NCBI GenBank assembly: GCA_022606425.2
Contig: JAHDVF020001468.1
Span: 1,426,001-1,490,000 of the forward strand
Origin: Lepidostoma basale
Taxonomy: Eukaryota > Arthropoda > Insecta > Trichoptera > Lepidostomatidae
Length of the DNA: 64,000 bases
Direction: 5' to 3'
Both the position numbers and the translations under genes were made by a program. Below, piece after piece: positions 21,490 to 32,514 of this stretch. The notes below the pieces were generated by a model. The model saw only the letters and a list, made by a program, of their open reading frames with translations. It made no database searches and was not told where the DNA came from. The first letter of the stretch is position 1; each line of letters starts with the position of its first letter.

Positions 21490-22045
21490 TTTCATAAGGT
21501 GGTTTGGACATATGGAACGAATGGATAAGGGAAGAATGGTTAAAAAGATATATCGCACGCTTAATAGAACACTGGCTTATCTCAAAAAAGCAAGTTTTGC
21601 TCAATCTGAAATGAGTCGGTGTTTGAACAAAAAAAGTCGAAAAACACGTACGAATGGATAGCGTTAACATTGTGAACGATATCGTACGTACGAATGGTAA
21701 CGTTAACATTGTGAAAAATAGATGGATAGCGTTAACACAAGCCTTTGTCTAATGTTAACTCAATTATGACCTAAACCATAATCGGTCAATTTACTATTAA
21801 GCGTGCGATATACAAGTTGTGGAATTTAAAAATAAGTCGAGGAAGGCTAAGGAAGACATGGCATGACCAAATTAATCAATTACTAAAAGGCGGCTATGTT
21901 CTAAGTAGGAACAATCGAGCCTGCATGTCACGATGTGTGAATGTAGAAGAGGCGCGAGAGTGGAGATGTTAGGATAGAACAATGTGGCGATCCATCCTCT
22001 CAGTCTACCCCTCTGGATAAACGGCGTGATGGTTAATTATTTAGT
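21490..22045 (+). mobile_element. LINE family A 3' end split by a MITE
   Basis: Encodes RWFGHMERMDKGRMVKKIY, then after the 256-bp insertion SRGRLRKTWHDQINQLL and NRACMSRCVNVEEARE. Ends with ACGGCGTGATGGTTAATTAT and TTAGTTAG. One in-frame stop after EWRC. Confidence 0.8.
21553..21808. mobile_element. MITE nested in a LINE tail
   Basis: 256 bp with 15-bp perfect inverted ends TCGCACGCTTAATAG / CTATTAAGCGTGCGA, flanked by TA (or TATA). It splits a LINE family A copy between the codons for MVKKIY and the GRLRKTWHDQ segment. Contains two near repeats of a TACGAATGG...GTTAACATTGTGAA unit. TA target suggests Tc1/mariner. Confidence 0.75.
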
Positions 22046-22067
22046 TAGTTTTCCTTTTTTTGTATAC

Positions 22068-22690
22068 AACAGGTCGTTTGAACCCAATTGGGTAAGGACC
22101 AAATTTTTTTCAAACCCTGCTATATTTTTTGTCCGTCTTATTTCTGCCTAAAAATTAAGCATTTATTGTTATTTTAAATAGTTTTTGGGTAAAACCTGAC
22201 AAACGTAGGTTCTTATTAACCTCAATAATTTTTACATTTATGAATTCACTCTATTTAAAACCTTTTAGGTTAGGTCGTGAAGTATTTTATATTCCATTGT
22301 GCGACAAGTGACACGAAATTGTGCAACGTGTCACACTTGGAATTTACGAAAAAAACAGTACTTTTGCATGATTATGTACTATACGACTTGATACTTTTAT
22401 TCCCGTCTTGATACTTTCAGTTGCGAATTCCGTTGTGCAACGATACAAAGAATTTGGTCCTTGCCCATTTACTGTATACGATTTGGTTTTTTTGCTTATT
22501 ATATTGATTCTGCGATAGGTAGCTAATCTATAGCCGTTTTATTGTCACGTGAATTCACCAGACTAAATACAGTATGACAATCGTACTGCCATCGCCGGGA
22601 AACGAACCCGGGACTTTCGATATGGCAGTCAGAGCTCTTGCCGTTCTGCCACGAAGGCAGTCTTTATAATTATGTTTAAGTGTTGTACTG
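22068..22690 (-). mobile_element. tRNA-derived SINE interrupted by a MITE
   Basis: The head complement at about 22590-22690 includes GGGAAACGAACCCGGGACTT (B box). The body runs leftward to ACAACAGG at 22068, with the 377-bp MITE 22090-22466 inside. Confidence 0.78.
22090..22466. mobile_element. Harbinger-like MITE nested in a SINE
   Basis: 377 bp with inverted ends GGGTAAGGACCAAATT and AATTTGGTCCTTGCCC (15 of 16). It interrupts a SINE between AACCCAATT and ACTGTATAC, which are adjacent in other SINE copies (for example 32648-32665). A 3-bp ATT flanks both sides. GGG start and 3-bp target suggest PIF/Harbinger; the target is not the usual TWA, so this is tentative. Confidence 0.7.
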
Positions 22691-23289
22691 AATTTACTAG
22701 AATAACATTTGTACTTACTTGTTCTATGATCTTTCAAGTCTTTTCATTAGAGAATAAATGATAATAGTATGATTTCGTCTAGGGCGTTAATTCCCATTTC
22801 TCAGAGGTCGTAAATTGTTCGAAATATTTTCGAATATACAAGTAATAACATAATCTCCGCTCTTGCGTTTGAAAATGTTGAATTATCTAGGTACGAATTA
22901 GAAATTTCAATTTTCTCCTAGGTACTTGGAAGGTTTTATATTAAATTGGCAAATTCCTTGAATCGGAAATTTTCAAACATTTATTGTCTACTTTACAAGA
23001 ACGCCGTGAACTAATTTCTTGTCCTAGACAGGTTTTTTTATTTCTTTATATATTTTTTTACGCTTTATTAAGAAATTCAAGTATTTTGTTTTTTTCAATT
23101 TCAATACCTAATTCGCGTATTTTAAAGTATTTTATTTATGTGCGTAAGAACTCGTGTTTATTTTATTTTATTTCCTTCCGAATTTTTTTTTATTCAATAT
23201 GTGCAAAGGATTATAGAATAAACATATATTTTATAAACCCGGTTAACATTTTTCGGGATTCTCAATGAATAAAATTCATTGCTTTTGTA

Positions 23290-23550
23290 TACGTAAATTT
23301 AATATGAAAATTTCAAATGCTGATATCAGGAAAGATTGTATAGCGAGAGAAAATATCATGAATAAAATTATGAATGGATCACAAATCGGCACAGTCGGCC
23401 ATGTTCTAAGTCGGAAGAATCAACATGCGTGTATGTCTCGCTGTATGAATGCGGAGGAAGCTAAATACGTATGTCAGGATAGAGGAGTGTGACGGTTAAT
23501 TCTCTCCGCCTACCCTTCCGGGGGAAACAGCGTGATGATTTTTGTTTGTC
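23290..23550 (+). mobile_element. LINE family A 3' end with internal deletion
   Basis: Encodes NADIRKDCIARENIMNKIMN, then jumps to VGHVLSRKNQHACMSRCMNA, skipping the HMERM to GRPRKTW region. Ends with the hairpin TACCCTTCCGGGGGAAA and CAGCGTGATG. Confidence 0.75.
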
Positions 23551-23639
23551 CAATATAACAAGGCAGCGCGAAAATTTAATCCACTTATTTTTTTTACTTA
23601 CTTTATTTAGTTACAAAAAATGCATTTCTTTCAACTAAC

Positions 23640-23720
23640 GTATAACTAACTAACTAACTTACCATCACGCCGTCTCCCCGAAAGAGTAGGCAGAAATAAT
23701 GGACTGTCGCACTTTTACTG
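23640..23720 (-). mobile_element. LINE family A 3' scrap with TTAG tail
   Basis: The complement of the tail (TAACTAACTAACTAACTTAC) precedes the hairpin complement and about 45 bases of coding remnant, then unrelated sequence from 23717. Confidence 0.65.
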
Positions 23721-23799
23721 ATGCGGCACTCCATCCTTCTCTTTTCGCCCCGCGGGAGACGCGGTGTGATAGGTTGCGAACCTCATCGCCACCAATAGG

Positions 23800-24519
23800 C
23801 ATCTCCCGCGCAAGCTTCGATCGTCCAACACCCACAAAATAAATCTAAAACAAATAATATAAAATACAATTAAATAAAATAAAATAACAAAATAAAAATA
23901 ATTTAACACAAAATGTTCTTTTTAGATGGTGCACATATTGTCTATTTAATTTGTGTTCCACGTATCCACCGTTTTTTTTAATTTAGCACATAATGTTTTT
24001 TTCGATGATGCACATGTTAACATGGATGATCCGGACTTTTGTGTTTATTTAATTTATGTTACACGTATCCACCGTTTTTTAAATTAGCTGTAATTAGGCA
24101 CTTAACCAGCAAGAACTTAAAAATAATATTGAAGAAACTAACGTATAACATTTGTAATACTATATATCATAGTTTAGACATACACAAACAGGCAGAACAC
24201 AAGTAAAGAAGTAACTCGAAGAAAAGCATAAATCTCTTAAAAATGTGACCGGACCTACACCGAACATTATTGGTTCCTGAACTTATGAAAAAGTCCTTGA
24301 TGACTTATAGCAAGTTATTAACCACTTTTAAACCCTTACATAAAATTATATTTTCAGATCCCCTTCAAAATGTCTTATTGATTCTATAACAATGCTCGTA
24401 TATTATTTCTCGTTGGAAACCAATGATCTTCATTATTCTAAGTGTTGAATATTTTATTTTAATTTATAAATATATCTATAATGTTGTCTTATATTGTTCT
24501 CGATGACACTTATTCTTCT
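23800..24519. other. unassigned sequence
   Basis: Two related segments, 23910-23975 and 23980-24080 (GCACATATTGTC / GCACATGTTAAC, ACGTATCCACCGTTTTTTT), indicate an old local duplication. No gene. Confidence 0.4.
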
Positions 24520-25130
24520 TTCATTTCATTTCATTTTTCATTTATTTATTTAAACATATCAAAAGCATCACAGAACTACATTCCAATTCACCAATAATAC
24601 ATAATATTATATTATTAACAAAAAGTTTGAGATATGTACAATAGTAAATAACACATAATGAAAGAACTCACAATTATAACAATGATAGAGATAGCGCCTC
24701 CCTCAGGTCAACTACACTATCACTAAATGCGTCGACCTCCAAGTTGACACGATTTAGCATAACCATTGGCAGGTTGGTTCTGCATCGCGGGAGATAAAAC
24801 AATCTATGGCCTCTTTGTCGAAGATAATTATCAGGGACGAACAGGTCTACATCGCTCAGGATTTCTGAGTTGTATATACAACCGCCTATCAGTCGAAAGA
24901 AGTGAATGTCTCGTCTCATCTCGAGTGACTGGTAGCCCTGCATCCCTAGCAAGAAATCAGTCGGAAAGAGCCACGGGTAATATCCATACTCCCTAAGATA
25001 GAGGTATCGCAGAAATTTCTTCTGCACCCTCTCCACCATCAGGGAATAGCGAACCTCATGCGGCGCCCAGATAATGGAACTAAATTCCAACTGACTTCTC
25101 TTCAAGTGCCATGTCAGGACCTGCCAACAT
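24520..25130 (-). mobile_element. LINE family G (Jockey/CR1-like) 3' end
   Basis: Minus strand open for 143 codons: MKRSQLEFSSIIWAPHEVRY, LMVERVQKKFLRYLYLREYG, YPWLFPTDFLLGMQGYQSLE, RRDIHFFRLIGGCIYNSEIL and RQRGHRLFYLPRCRTNLPMV. LE(F/Y).S.IW.P followed by ER.Q.KFLR is the usual C-terminal part of Jockey/CR1-type polyproteins. The tail ends in an ATGAA-type repeat near 24525-24545. Confidence 0.8.
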
Positions 25131-25383
25131 CGACTATAACTCTGACGTGGACTTCTCTGTCCTGTGTTAGTCGATACAACTCCCGCACCCTCGGTTCAAA
25201 ATTCCGGCCCACTCTATGATATTTCACGGGACATCTGGGATGTTCGTACACCGCGACTACTCTCAATATTTCCCTTCATGATGAGGTGCAACAAACCGTA
25301 TTTTTCGTTGCGGAGAGTGTGTCCGATTATACTTAACATTATCTAATTAAACTATCTAATTATTAAATTTAAACTTAATATTA

Positions 25384-26008
25384 TCTAATTAAAGAAGGAT
25401 ATTGAAAGAAGGGTTGGGGCAGGAAACAGAATAAATGGTGCACTAAAAGTTGTCATCGCAAACAAAAGTCTATCCAAAAAAGCTAAGATGGCAATGCACA
25501 ATGGTGTTCTTGTGCCGACCCTTATGTATGGAAGTGAAGCATGGAACTGGCAAAAGAAGGATGAAAGTAGAATAAATGCAGTAGAAATGAGATCTCTAAG
25601 ACGAATCTGTGGCAAATCTGTATATGATAGAGTGACAAATGCAAGTATAAGAAATGAATGTGGTGCGAATGAAAGTGTTATGAACAAAATAAGGAGAGGG
25701 TCATCAAGATGGTTTGGACACATGGAAAGAATGAGTGAAGACAGAATGGTAAAGAATGTATATGTAAACGGCGTGAACGGAGCTAGAAATAGAGGAAAGC
25801 CGAGGAAAACGTGGCACGATCAAATCAATCAAATATTGAATGTCGGTCACGTGAGGAGTCGGAAAAATCGACGTGCGTGCATGACAAGATGTATGAATGT
25901 AGAGGAATCGAGAGAAGTATGTCAGGACAGAACGGTGTGGCGTTCCATTCTTTCTGCCTACCCCTCCGGGGAGACGGCGTGATGGTAAGTAAGTTAGTTA
26001 GTTAATCT
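25384..26008 (+). mobile_element. LINE family A, best preserved 3' end
   Basis: Open frame of 164 codons from 25488: [99 protein letters not shown] and SAYPSGETA, then a stop. Preceded by a remnant of RRVGAGNRINGALKVVIANK. The 3' end is GGGGAGACGGCGTGATGG plus TAAGTAAGTTAGTTAGTTAA. Least decayed member here, hence probably the youngest. Confidence 0.85.
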
Positions 26009-26354
26009 AATTAAACTAACTAGACGCGCGATACTCGCAGGTAAATAAAATTTTATCTCAAATGTTCGTGATAGAACTTTACTGTTTTCACGACTACCGC
26101 AATAAACAGCCGGCGATACATAATAAACAACACATTACTAACGTAATAGTTGTGCTAGCCCATACCGGTTTTTCGAGTTATCACTTTCTATGACGTTCGC
26201 GAGGGGGTCACGGGCGCCATTACATTAGTGTACATCCATGTTATTCGCATGGGCCAGCAGCTTGACAAGCCCAAATTGGCACGCGTAAATATCTTGGTAC
26301 GAACATTTTACTTTCATTCTATAAGAATCATTTTCAAGTGTCATGTGTAATAAT

Positions 26355-26602
26355 CAGTGGCAGTACTCCCATAGAACCCCAGAATCCCGTCTCGCGTAAG
26401 AAATATTGAATCAGAACCCCCAAATCTAAGTAATCGTGCCCCCGCATAAACCAACAACCCACCAAATCACCTTCCATCAATGTTCCCATCAGACGTAGAG
26501 GAATAGCCACAACAGCTGAACCTCTGTAAGCCAGAAGAGGTTTTGATTCAAAATTTGTTACGCAAGCCGGGCTTCTGGGCTTCTATGGGAGTACCGCCAC
26601 TG
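26355..26602. mobile_element. hAT-type MITE with perfect 8-bp target duplication
   Basis: 248 bp. Inverted ends CAGTGGCAGTACTCCCATAG and complement (one mismatch in the first 20). Flanked on both sides by the direct repeat GTAATAAT (26347-26354, 26603-26610). An 8-bp duplication and CAGTG start are hAT hallmarks. No coding capacity. Confidence 0.88.
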
Positions 26603-27544
26603 GTAATAATATATCATTATACTTAAAATTGATACTGACAATTTGAATGAGACGTGATTTTTGAAGGGTAACTTCTATGAGCGCGGTAGAACAAATTGGT
26701 CAGAACGTCACGAAAAGTGTAACCCTTACTTGGATATAGTGGCAGGTAAATAATTTGTTAACGCTAGGGTCTATATTGGTTTGTTATCTTCAACATGTAA
26801 AACTTTTCAGCTTTATAGAGCGTTGTTTCTAACCGTCAATTTGTCAGTACGCATTTGGGATTTAAAATGGATGCACGTCCGCTTAGTTCTGCACTACAGT
26901 ATCACCCTTGTTCCTGGGAGCTTACAAGTTTCACTACTACCGCGCAAGAATCTCACGTTTATTTTTTGTTAATTTTTAGATGAAATAAATTTATTATGTA
27001 TTCCGAAAAAAACAATGCCGATTTTAAGTTATTATTTTTATATATATATTTAAGAAAATGTGTACATTATATACATTTAAGTATGATTTTTATTATATTG
27101 ATAAATTTGTAAGATTTATACAGGATTGTTTCTGTACAAACTTTTACCGAATATGAAAATACGATTTTGTAGCAGTTGTTTATTTTTATGATAAATTCTT
27201 CGTTGTAGCTATAAAACCATCTTACTAAAGTAGTATTGTTGCCGAAATACGTTGATTTTAATGAAATAAATATTTAAAAATAGAATGAGCGATGCAGTTT
27301 TAACCGCCCTACCTTTGGGTTATTTTCCGAGAAACGTGTAAAAAAAGCAGGTTTTTTATTATTGAAATTTAATTAAATATATATATATTTTTTTAAATTA
27401 CGAAACGTCAAATACCCGGCCCCACACTTCGCCTGTCCTTTGTAAAACTATCATATTTATGAAGACTTGTACTCGAGTGTTGTTGGCACACGCGCGTATC
27501 CCTAACAGTTTGTACATTTTAGGTACATTACTTTTTCTCAAGCG

Positions 27545-27601
27545 CGTACGTGATACGGAATAGCGCAGAATGGTACAGCCACAGTGAACGTATCACGTAC
27601 G
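27545..27601. repeat. inverted 13-mer pair, also found at 51255
   Basis: CGTACGTGATACG (27545-27557) and its complement CGTATCACGTACG (27589-27601) are 31 bases apart. The same pair (one mismatch) with similar spacing lies at 51255-51311. Both follow TTTTAACCGCCCTACC or similar by 15 to 240 bases. Confidence 0.6.
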
Positions 27602-27734
27602 TTCAAATACGTAGAGTGGTTTTAAATCGCCTTCCATATACACCTCGCGTTAACGGCCATTTGCGCACGGATATGTGTGTCAAATGCCGCTCTCTGGACT
27701 ACGGCAGGCGAAAAGCCAATTAGATAACAGGTCG

Positions 27735-27995
27735 CTAGACGCAAATGGCAGTGGATCGGTCACACTCTGAGACGGAACCCAGCCTGCATCGCTCAGGGTG
27801 CACTAGACTGGTCCCCTATGGGGGGAAAGAGAAAGCGAGGCAGACCTAGAGCCACCTGGAGAAGAACCCTGCAGGACGAGGTTAAGGCGGCAGACCTCAC
27901 TTGGGATGATGTTAGGCATCAGGCATGCGATAGAGTCGGGTGGAGAAGGTTCCTTGAGGCCCTATGCACCACGGAGGTGTGACAGGACAAAAAGA
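27735..27995 (+). mobile_element. LINE family E 3' end
   Basis: Encodes GHTLRRNPACIAQGALDWSP, MGGKRKRGRPRATWRRTLQD, EVKAADLTWDDVRHQACDRV and GWRRFLEALCTTEV, then a stop and an A/G-rich AAGAAGAAGAAG tail. This C-terminal block is common in animal LINEs of the CR1/L2/Jockey assemblage. Confidence 0.8.
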
Positions 27996-28544
27996 AGAAG
28001 AAGAAGATGTGCGCTTAGAGGTTTTGTTTTGATTACGGTGTTCGCCGATTTGCGTTGGTCTGCTTCTACAGCGATTCGCGGGCGCTGGCCGCCAGTCAAG
28101 CCAACAGGCCCAACCAACAATGATCAATCATACTCAATTAATACATTCGGCGCGAGGAGAATACGCAACAGTGTTTACCGAATTATTTGGTCGGTAAGCA
28201 ATGGCGGTCACCGCTCCAATTAATAGTTACGCTTCAATTCGCCAAATACGAGAACAATTCCTTCATTAAGAATTATTTCTTATTAACAACATTTTCTTTA
28301 AATGGTAGTCGCCACAATATTGTGGCATGTAGGCATGCTAGTCTTATCACTAATGAAGAACATTAACATCGCGGGTAATTTAAGAAGACAATGTTTAATT
28401 ATATTTTATTATTCGCAGTAGTTACATGATACAATGCACAACATTTGGAATGTTATTGATGGTTGTCGTATTTGTTTTGTAAAACTCCATTATTAATTTA
28501 TAATAGTACACACGATTGTTTAGTGGTTTTACTTGGATTTAATT

Positions 28545-29140
28545 TAACTAACTAACTAACCAACACCCGTCTCCCCGAAGGGGCAGGCAGAAATAATGGA
28601 CAGCCACACTTTTCTTTCCTGACATATTACTGTCGGTTCCTCAACATTCATATATCGTGTCATGCACGCGCGTCGATTTCTCTGACTCCTCACATGGCCG
28701 ACATTCAATATTTGATTTATTTGATCGTGCCACGTTTCCCTCGGTCTTCCTCTATTTCTGGTTCCATTTACATCGTTAACATATACTTTTTTCACCATTC
28801 TTTCTTCATTCATTCTTTCCATATGCTCAAACCATCTTAATGATCCTTTCATTATTTTGTTCATAACACTATCATTCGCACCGTATTCACTTCTTATATT
28901 TTCATTCGATACTCTATCATACACAGAGTATCCGCACATTCGTCTAATAGGTCTCATTTCTACTGCATTTATTCTACTTTCATCCTTCATTTGCCAGTTC
29001 TATGCTTCGCTTCCATACATAAGGGTCGGTAGAAGAACACCATTTTGCACTGCCATTCTATAATAGCTTTTTTGGATAGGTTTTTGTTTGCGATGACAAC
29101 TTTAAGTGCACCATTCACTTTGTTGCCTGCCCCAACCCTA
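28545..29140 (-). mobile_element. LINE family A 3' end, 144-codon remnant
   Basis: Minus strand: KDESRINAVEMRPIRRMCGY, FEHMERMNEERMVKKVYVND, GRPRETWHDQINQILNVGHV and a stop soon after ACPFGE. The tail complement AACTAACTAACTAACC lies at 28547-28562. A further 5' part (29000-29140) is in another frame. Confidence 0.83.
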
Positions 29141-29319
29141 TTAATTTATTTTATATAAATTAAATCCAAGTAAAACCACTAAACAATCGTGTTTACTATT
29201 ATATTATAAATTAAATTTGAAATGTTGCTGTCTTGTGGTGTGTGTAATCAAATTATAAATATATATTTTCTTAATTACTAACATCGTGTATAAGAACAAG
29301 ATTGTTTATTAATACGATT

Positions 29320-29690
29320 GCTAACGTCTGTTTTCTTATGTTTTATGTGAATGACATGTTTTGCCTGTCGAAGGCATTATCAAATTTAACATTTGATAAT
29401 ACCTTCGACAAGCGAATTAAATATAAAACTTCTATTATTATACGTATTAATTATTTAACATGGAGTTTTACGTCATTGTTCCAGAAACAATAAATGATTG
29501 TTTCTGTACCTGTAATTTATATTATGTTTTTTTATTATTATTATTATTCGCTTAAAAATATTCATAATTTGTTTTTCAAAATATGTTATTTCTATAAAAC
29601 TTCTTGAAAACAGACGTTTTCATTTTTTTTAAATTGGAATTTTACATCATTGTTCAAGAAACAATAAATGGAATTTTAGTTATTTTATTT
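29320..29690. mobile_element. foldback of the 6673 family plus an extra half
   Basis: ATGACATGTTTTGCCTGTCG, GGCATTATCAAA and the opposed TTTGATAATACCTTCGACAA lie at 29348-29415. A second right half occurs at 29600-29680 (CTTCTTGAAAACAGACGTTT and CAATAAATGGAATTT). Confidence 0.5.
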
Positions 29691-30199
29691 AGAATATTCG
29701 ATTTTTTCAGTATATGAATGTAAATATTATTATTATTTCAAATGCGTCCGTTTTCTCCACATGAATTACATCTTTTTCGTTTTTATATACATTTCACGGT
29801 GATTATGCGTACTAACCAAAAATAAAGATTGTATCCTGAATATCACGGAAATCTTATTCCGATGTTCATAAAATATAAATGAGTAAATAAATTCAAATAT
29901 TACGAGTTTTGGTTGTTTTTAAAAAACAAGCCAGTAATCCTCTTGTATAAACCGGAATATAAAACGAACATGTTCCTACCATATAATATTAGCTTTATTG
30001 TTAGCTAATGTAAAGGCGGTATGTAACATAAAATATTATTTTTTACGAAAGGTCTCAAGGGTTTTATATTATATTAGTCTTGGAAGGATTGCCAACAATC
30101 GTTTGCGTGAGTGTGTTTTTTTTTTGTATTTACACGTTCGTGTATTGTGAAAATTCGGAAAAATATATTCGAGATTTTTGCGACAAGCGAATGCTGATC

Positions 30200-30505
30200 C
30201 ACGTAAAGGGAAGTGTATACAAGGCGGCTGTGCGACCAGCCATAACCTACGGTTCGGAGTGTTGGCCACTCAAAAAACAACAGAAGCATAAACTGCACAG
30301 CACCGAAATGAGGATGCTAAGGTATGCAGTCGGAGTAACATTGCTCGACCACATCAGGAACAAACACACCCGCGGCAGTTTTAGGGTGAGGCCAATCTCG
30401 GATAAACTTGTGGAAAACCGACTGAGATGGTACGTCCACGTCATGTGGCTGATCATAATACAAGAAGGTAATGGAAGCGACCCAGGGGACGTGGTAGGGC
30501 CAATT
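30200..30505 (+). mobile_element. LINE family H 3' fragment
   Basis: Encodes VKGSVYKAAVRPAITYGSEC, KKQQKHKLHSTEMRMLRYAV and VGVTLLDHIRNKHTRGSFRV, then LRWYVHVM. The open frame runs 142 codons from 30080, but only the part after about 30200 resembles a LINE. Confidence 0.75.
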
Positions 30506-30539
30506 TGACTATCCCACGGCATTTCTTTTGGGAATGCTC

Positions 30540-30790
30540 GGAACCAATTCTCTGCAGCTTCGAAGAGATGGACATCTAATAATCCATTTCTTTAGATTAA
30601 TCAGAGGATACTTCGAGAACTCGGCCGCACTGGAGGATGTTGGTCTTTTTGTCCCCGATAGATATCTTCGACAGCGATAGCACAGATTGTTTTACCTACC
30701 GGCCGCCAGAACCAATCTGCCTCTGGTGACACCGGTGGGAATAGCAATTAGTCTGCTGAACGCGGTCTCCTCGGGGATCGACGTCTTTCA
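30540..30790 (+). mobile_element. LINE family G fragment
   Basis: Encodes HFFRLIRGYFENSAALEDVG, LFVPDRYLRQR(stop)HRLFY and LPAARTNLPLVTP, matching 24674-25105 at the protein level. Interrupted at 30790 by the hairpin element. Confidence 0.75.
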
Positions 30791-30792
30791 TA

Positions 30793-31056
30793 TCGCACCG
30801 TGAGTGTAAAACCGAAACAAGTGCAAATATACAGTTTGGAGATATGGGAGTTTAAAGACTTCATATTGCTTGGAAAAACTGTTTTTTTTTTTAAATAAAC
30901 CAATGATTTTCGGTTTATAGGTAGGTATATTACTTTAAACTGAAAATCATTGGTTTATTAAAAAAAACAGTTTTTCCAAGCAATATGAAGTCTTTAAACT
31001 CCCATATCTCCAAACTGTATATTTGCACTTGTTTCGGTTTTACACTCACGGTGCGA
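30793..31056. mobile_element. near-perfect hairpin (foldback) element nested in LINE debris
   Basis: 264 bp that is almost one hairpin: two arms of about 125 bases (outer end TCGCACCGTGAGTGTAAAAC) around a loop of about 20 bases. Flanked by TA on both sides. It separates a LINE family G fragment (ends at 30790) from its likely 3' tail (31057 onward). It shares the outer TA-TCGCAC with the nested MITE at 21553. Confidence 0.8.
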
Positions 31057-31262
31057 TATTAGTGAAAGTACGTTCGTACGGAAAGTACAAATACTCTAGA
31101 AAGTATCGTGTCTCCCTAATGTCGAACCATCACTAATGCGTTCCTGGTATTATGTTGTATGTATATAATATTCGAACTGTACTCAATAGATGCCTTCAAC
31201 ATTTATGCTGTTTGTAATGTCTTTTGAGTAAATAAACTGATTTGATTTGATTTGAAAATAAA
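31057..31262 (+). mobile_element. LINE 3' tail ending in a GATTT repeat
   Basis: Shared with 61625-61785 and, in split form, 14870-14978 plus 15665-15765. Common text: AGTGAAAGTAC, CGAACCAT, ATGCGTTCCTGGTAT, CTCAATAGA and AAATAAACTGATTTGATTTG. Probably the 3' UTR of family G, since it directly continues that fragment after the nested hairpin. Confidence 0.65.
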
Positions 31263-31409
31263 GGATGAAGTTGACATGGATGGGACTTATTCAAAAGAGA
31301 TCGGATCCCACCAGATGCCACCCGGACAGACAGTCCTAGAGACGCCATACAAGAAGAGCCGACCCCAAGTAAATGGGACAAGGCTAAGAATAAGAAGTTT
31401 TCAACATTT

Positions 31410-31690
31410 TTTATTCATCTTCTTCATCATATCCTGTCATACTTCCGTGGCGCACAGGACCTCAAGGATCCTTCTCCATTCAACTCTATCGCTTGTTTGT
31501 ATTTCTTATACCAACTCCATGTAAGACCGGCCGCCTTAATCTCATTTCTGACTTCATCAGTATCTTTCTCGGTTCCTCTTTCTGTGCGTCTTGGGCGATG
31601 TAGCCTAGATTCCGTCTCAGGTTGACCGATCCATGTCTATTTATGTCTAGCATTTGTTCTCTATCATTTCGCCTGTCATGGTCCAGAGGA
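31410..31690 (-). mobile_element. LINE family E 3' end, decayed
   Basis: Minus strand: RSVNLRRNLGYIAQDAQ, then frame-broken matches to TWSWYKKYKQAIELNGEGSL and CAPRKYDRI, followed by the complement of a GAAGAAGA tail. Parallel to 27735-27995 in order of motifs. Confidence 0.65.
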
Positions 31691-31699
31691 CGGCATTGG

Positions 31700-32114
31700 A
31701 CACTGGCTGGGACCAGAAGTTCCTGAATATTGATGATTTGTTGATGAAAATGTGAAATTCGGTATAGTTCAACGTAAAACCGGAAATGTTTTAAGTATTA
31801 AGACTTTTCCAAAAGCAGTCGGAAACCTTTGACGAAGCTTCTTAAGAAAATAAGAGGATTAAACAAGGTGAAGTGGCACAATTATGTAAATCTTTATTGT
31901 ATTATCGCGAGCCCGTGATTTACTGCTTTGATATCTTTAGCTAAGTTCCGTCTGGCATTTTTCCCTCAGTTCCCCGTGAAAGTTCCGCGACTTTATCCAA
32001 ATTAAAAGATTCCCTCGGCGGTCGTTCTCCGGCTGACTTACGGCCGCGCTTCCCTAACGGTGGGGCGCGGGCGTGCCGCCAGACTCGTATATTTTATTCG
32101 CGCAACCCAACAGT
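31700..32114. other. unassigned stretch with CpG-rich block
   Basis: 31920-32090 is GC- and CpG-rich (CGGCGGTCGTTCTCCGGCTG, ACGGCCGCGCTTCCCTAACG) and not visibly repetitive. It might be regulatory; no direct evidence. Confidence 0.3.
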
Positions 32115-32118
32115 ATTT

Positions 32119-32365
32119 GAAGACTACAGGGGAAAAACAAGGAATGTCAGTTAAAATTAAAAATAAATGTAATAATGCCATCTAGCGGCATTTGTACGTA
32201 TCTATCCACAGTAAATTTCATATTTAAAAATCATCTGTGTCATCGACTATGGCCAGATAATCGATTGCTAATTGCTAAGAAATATATAGACTTTGATCAG
32301 CTTTATTCTCAATTTATTCAAATTACCCTTCTACTGACATTCCTTGTTTTTCCCCTGTAGTCTTC
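32119..32365. mobile_element. MITE with GAAGACTACAGGGG ends
   Basis: 247 bp with inverted repeats of about 31 bp (GAAGACTACAGGGGAAAAAC; GAATGTCAGT further in). Flanked by ATTT on both sides (32115-32118, 32366-32369), a 4-bp duplication. No coding capacity. Confidence 0.8.
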
Positions 32366-32514
32366 ATTTACTCTCGTGTCGGTTTGAGATTTTCGTTAGT
32401 ACGACGCTATACTCGAATGATATGGAGAAAACCAGATATTCACTTGATTATTCTCATGAATTATAATAGTTGAAAGTGAAAACACTTGTACATTTTTGTA
32501 TATATTTTTTTAAT

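Larger units (their letters stand above)
26009..27734. other. mostly unassigned, containing the hAT MITE
   Basis: Apart from 26355-26602 and the 27545 inverted pair, no gene or known repeat is seen. 27640-27720 is CpG-rich and leads into LINE family E. Confidence 0.4.

Noticed and set aside
25488..25982. 164-codon host gene
   Set aside because: Repeated about a dozen times in the window with TTAG tails; it is the C-terminal part of a LINE.
27906..28223. 105-codon plus frame, Arg-rich
   Set aside because: Starts in the 3' end of LINE family E in the wrong frame; no conserved features.
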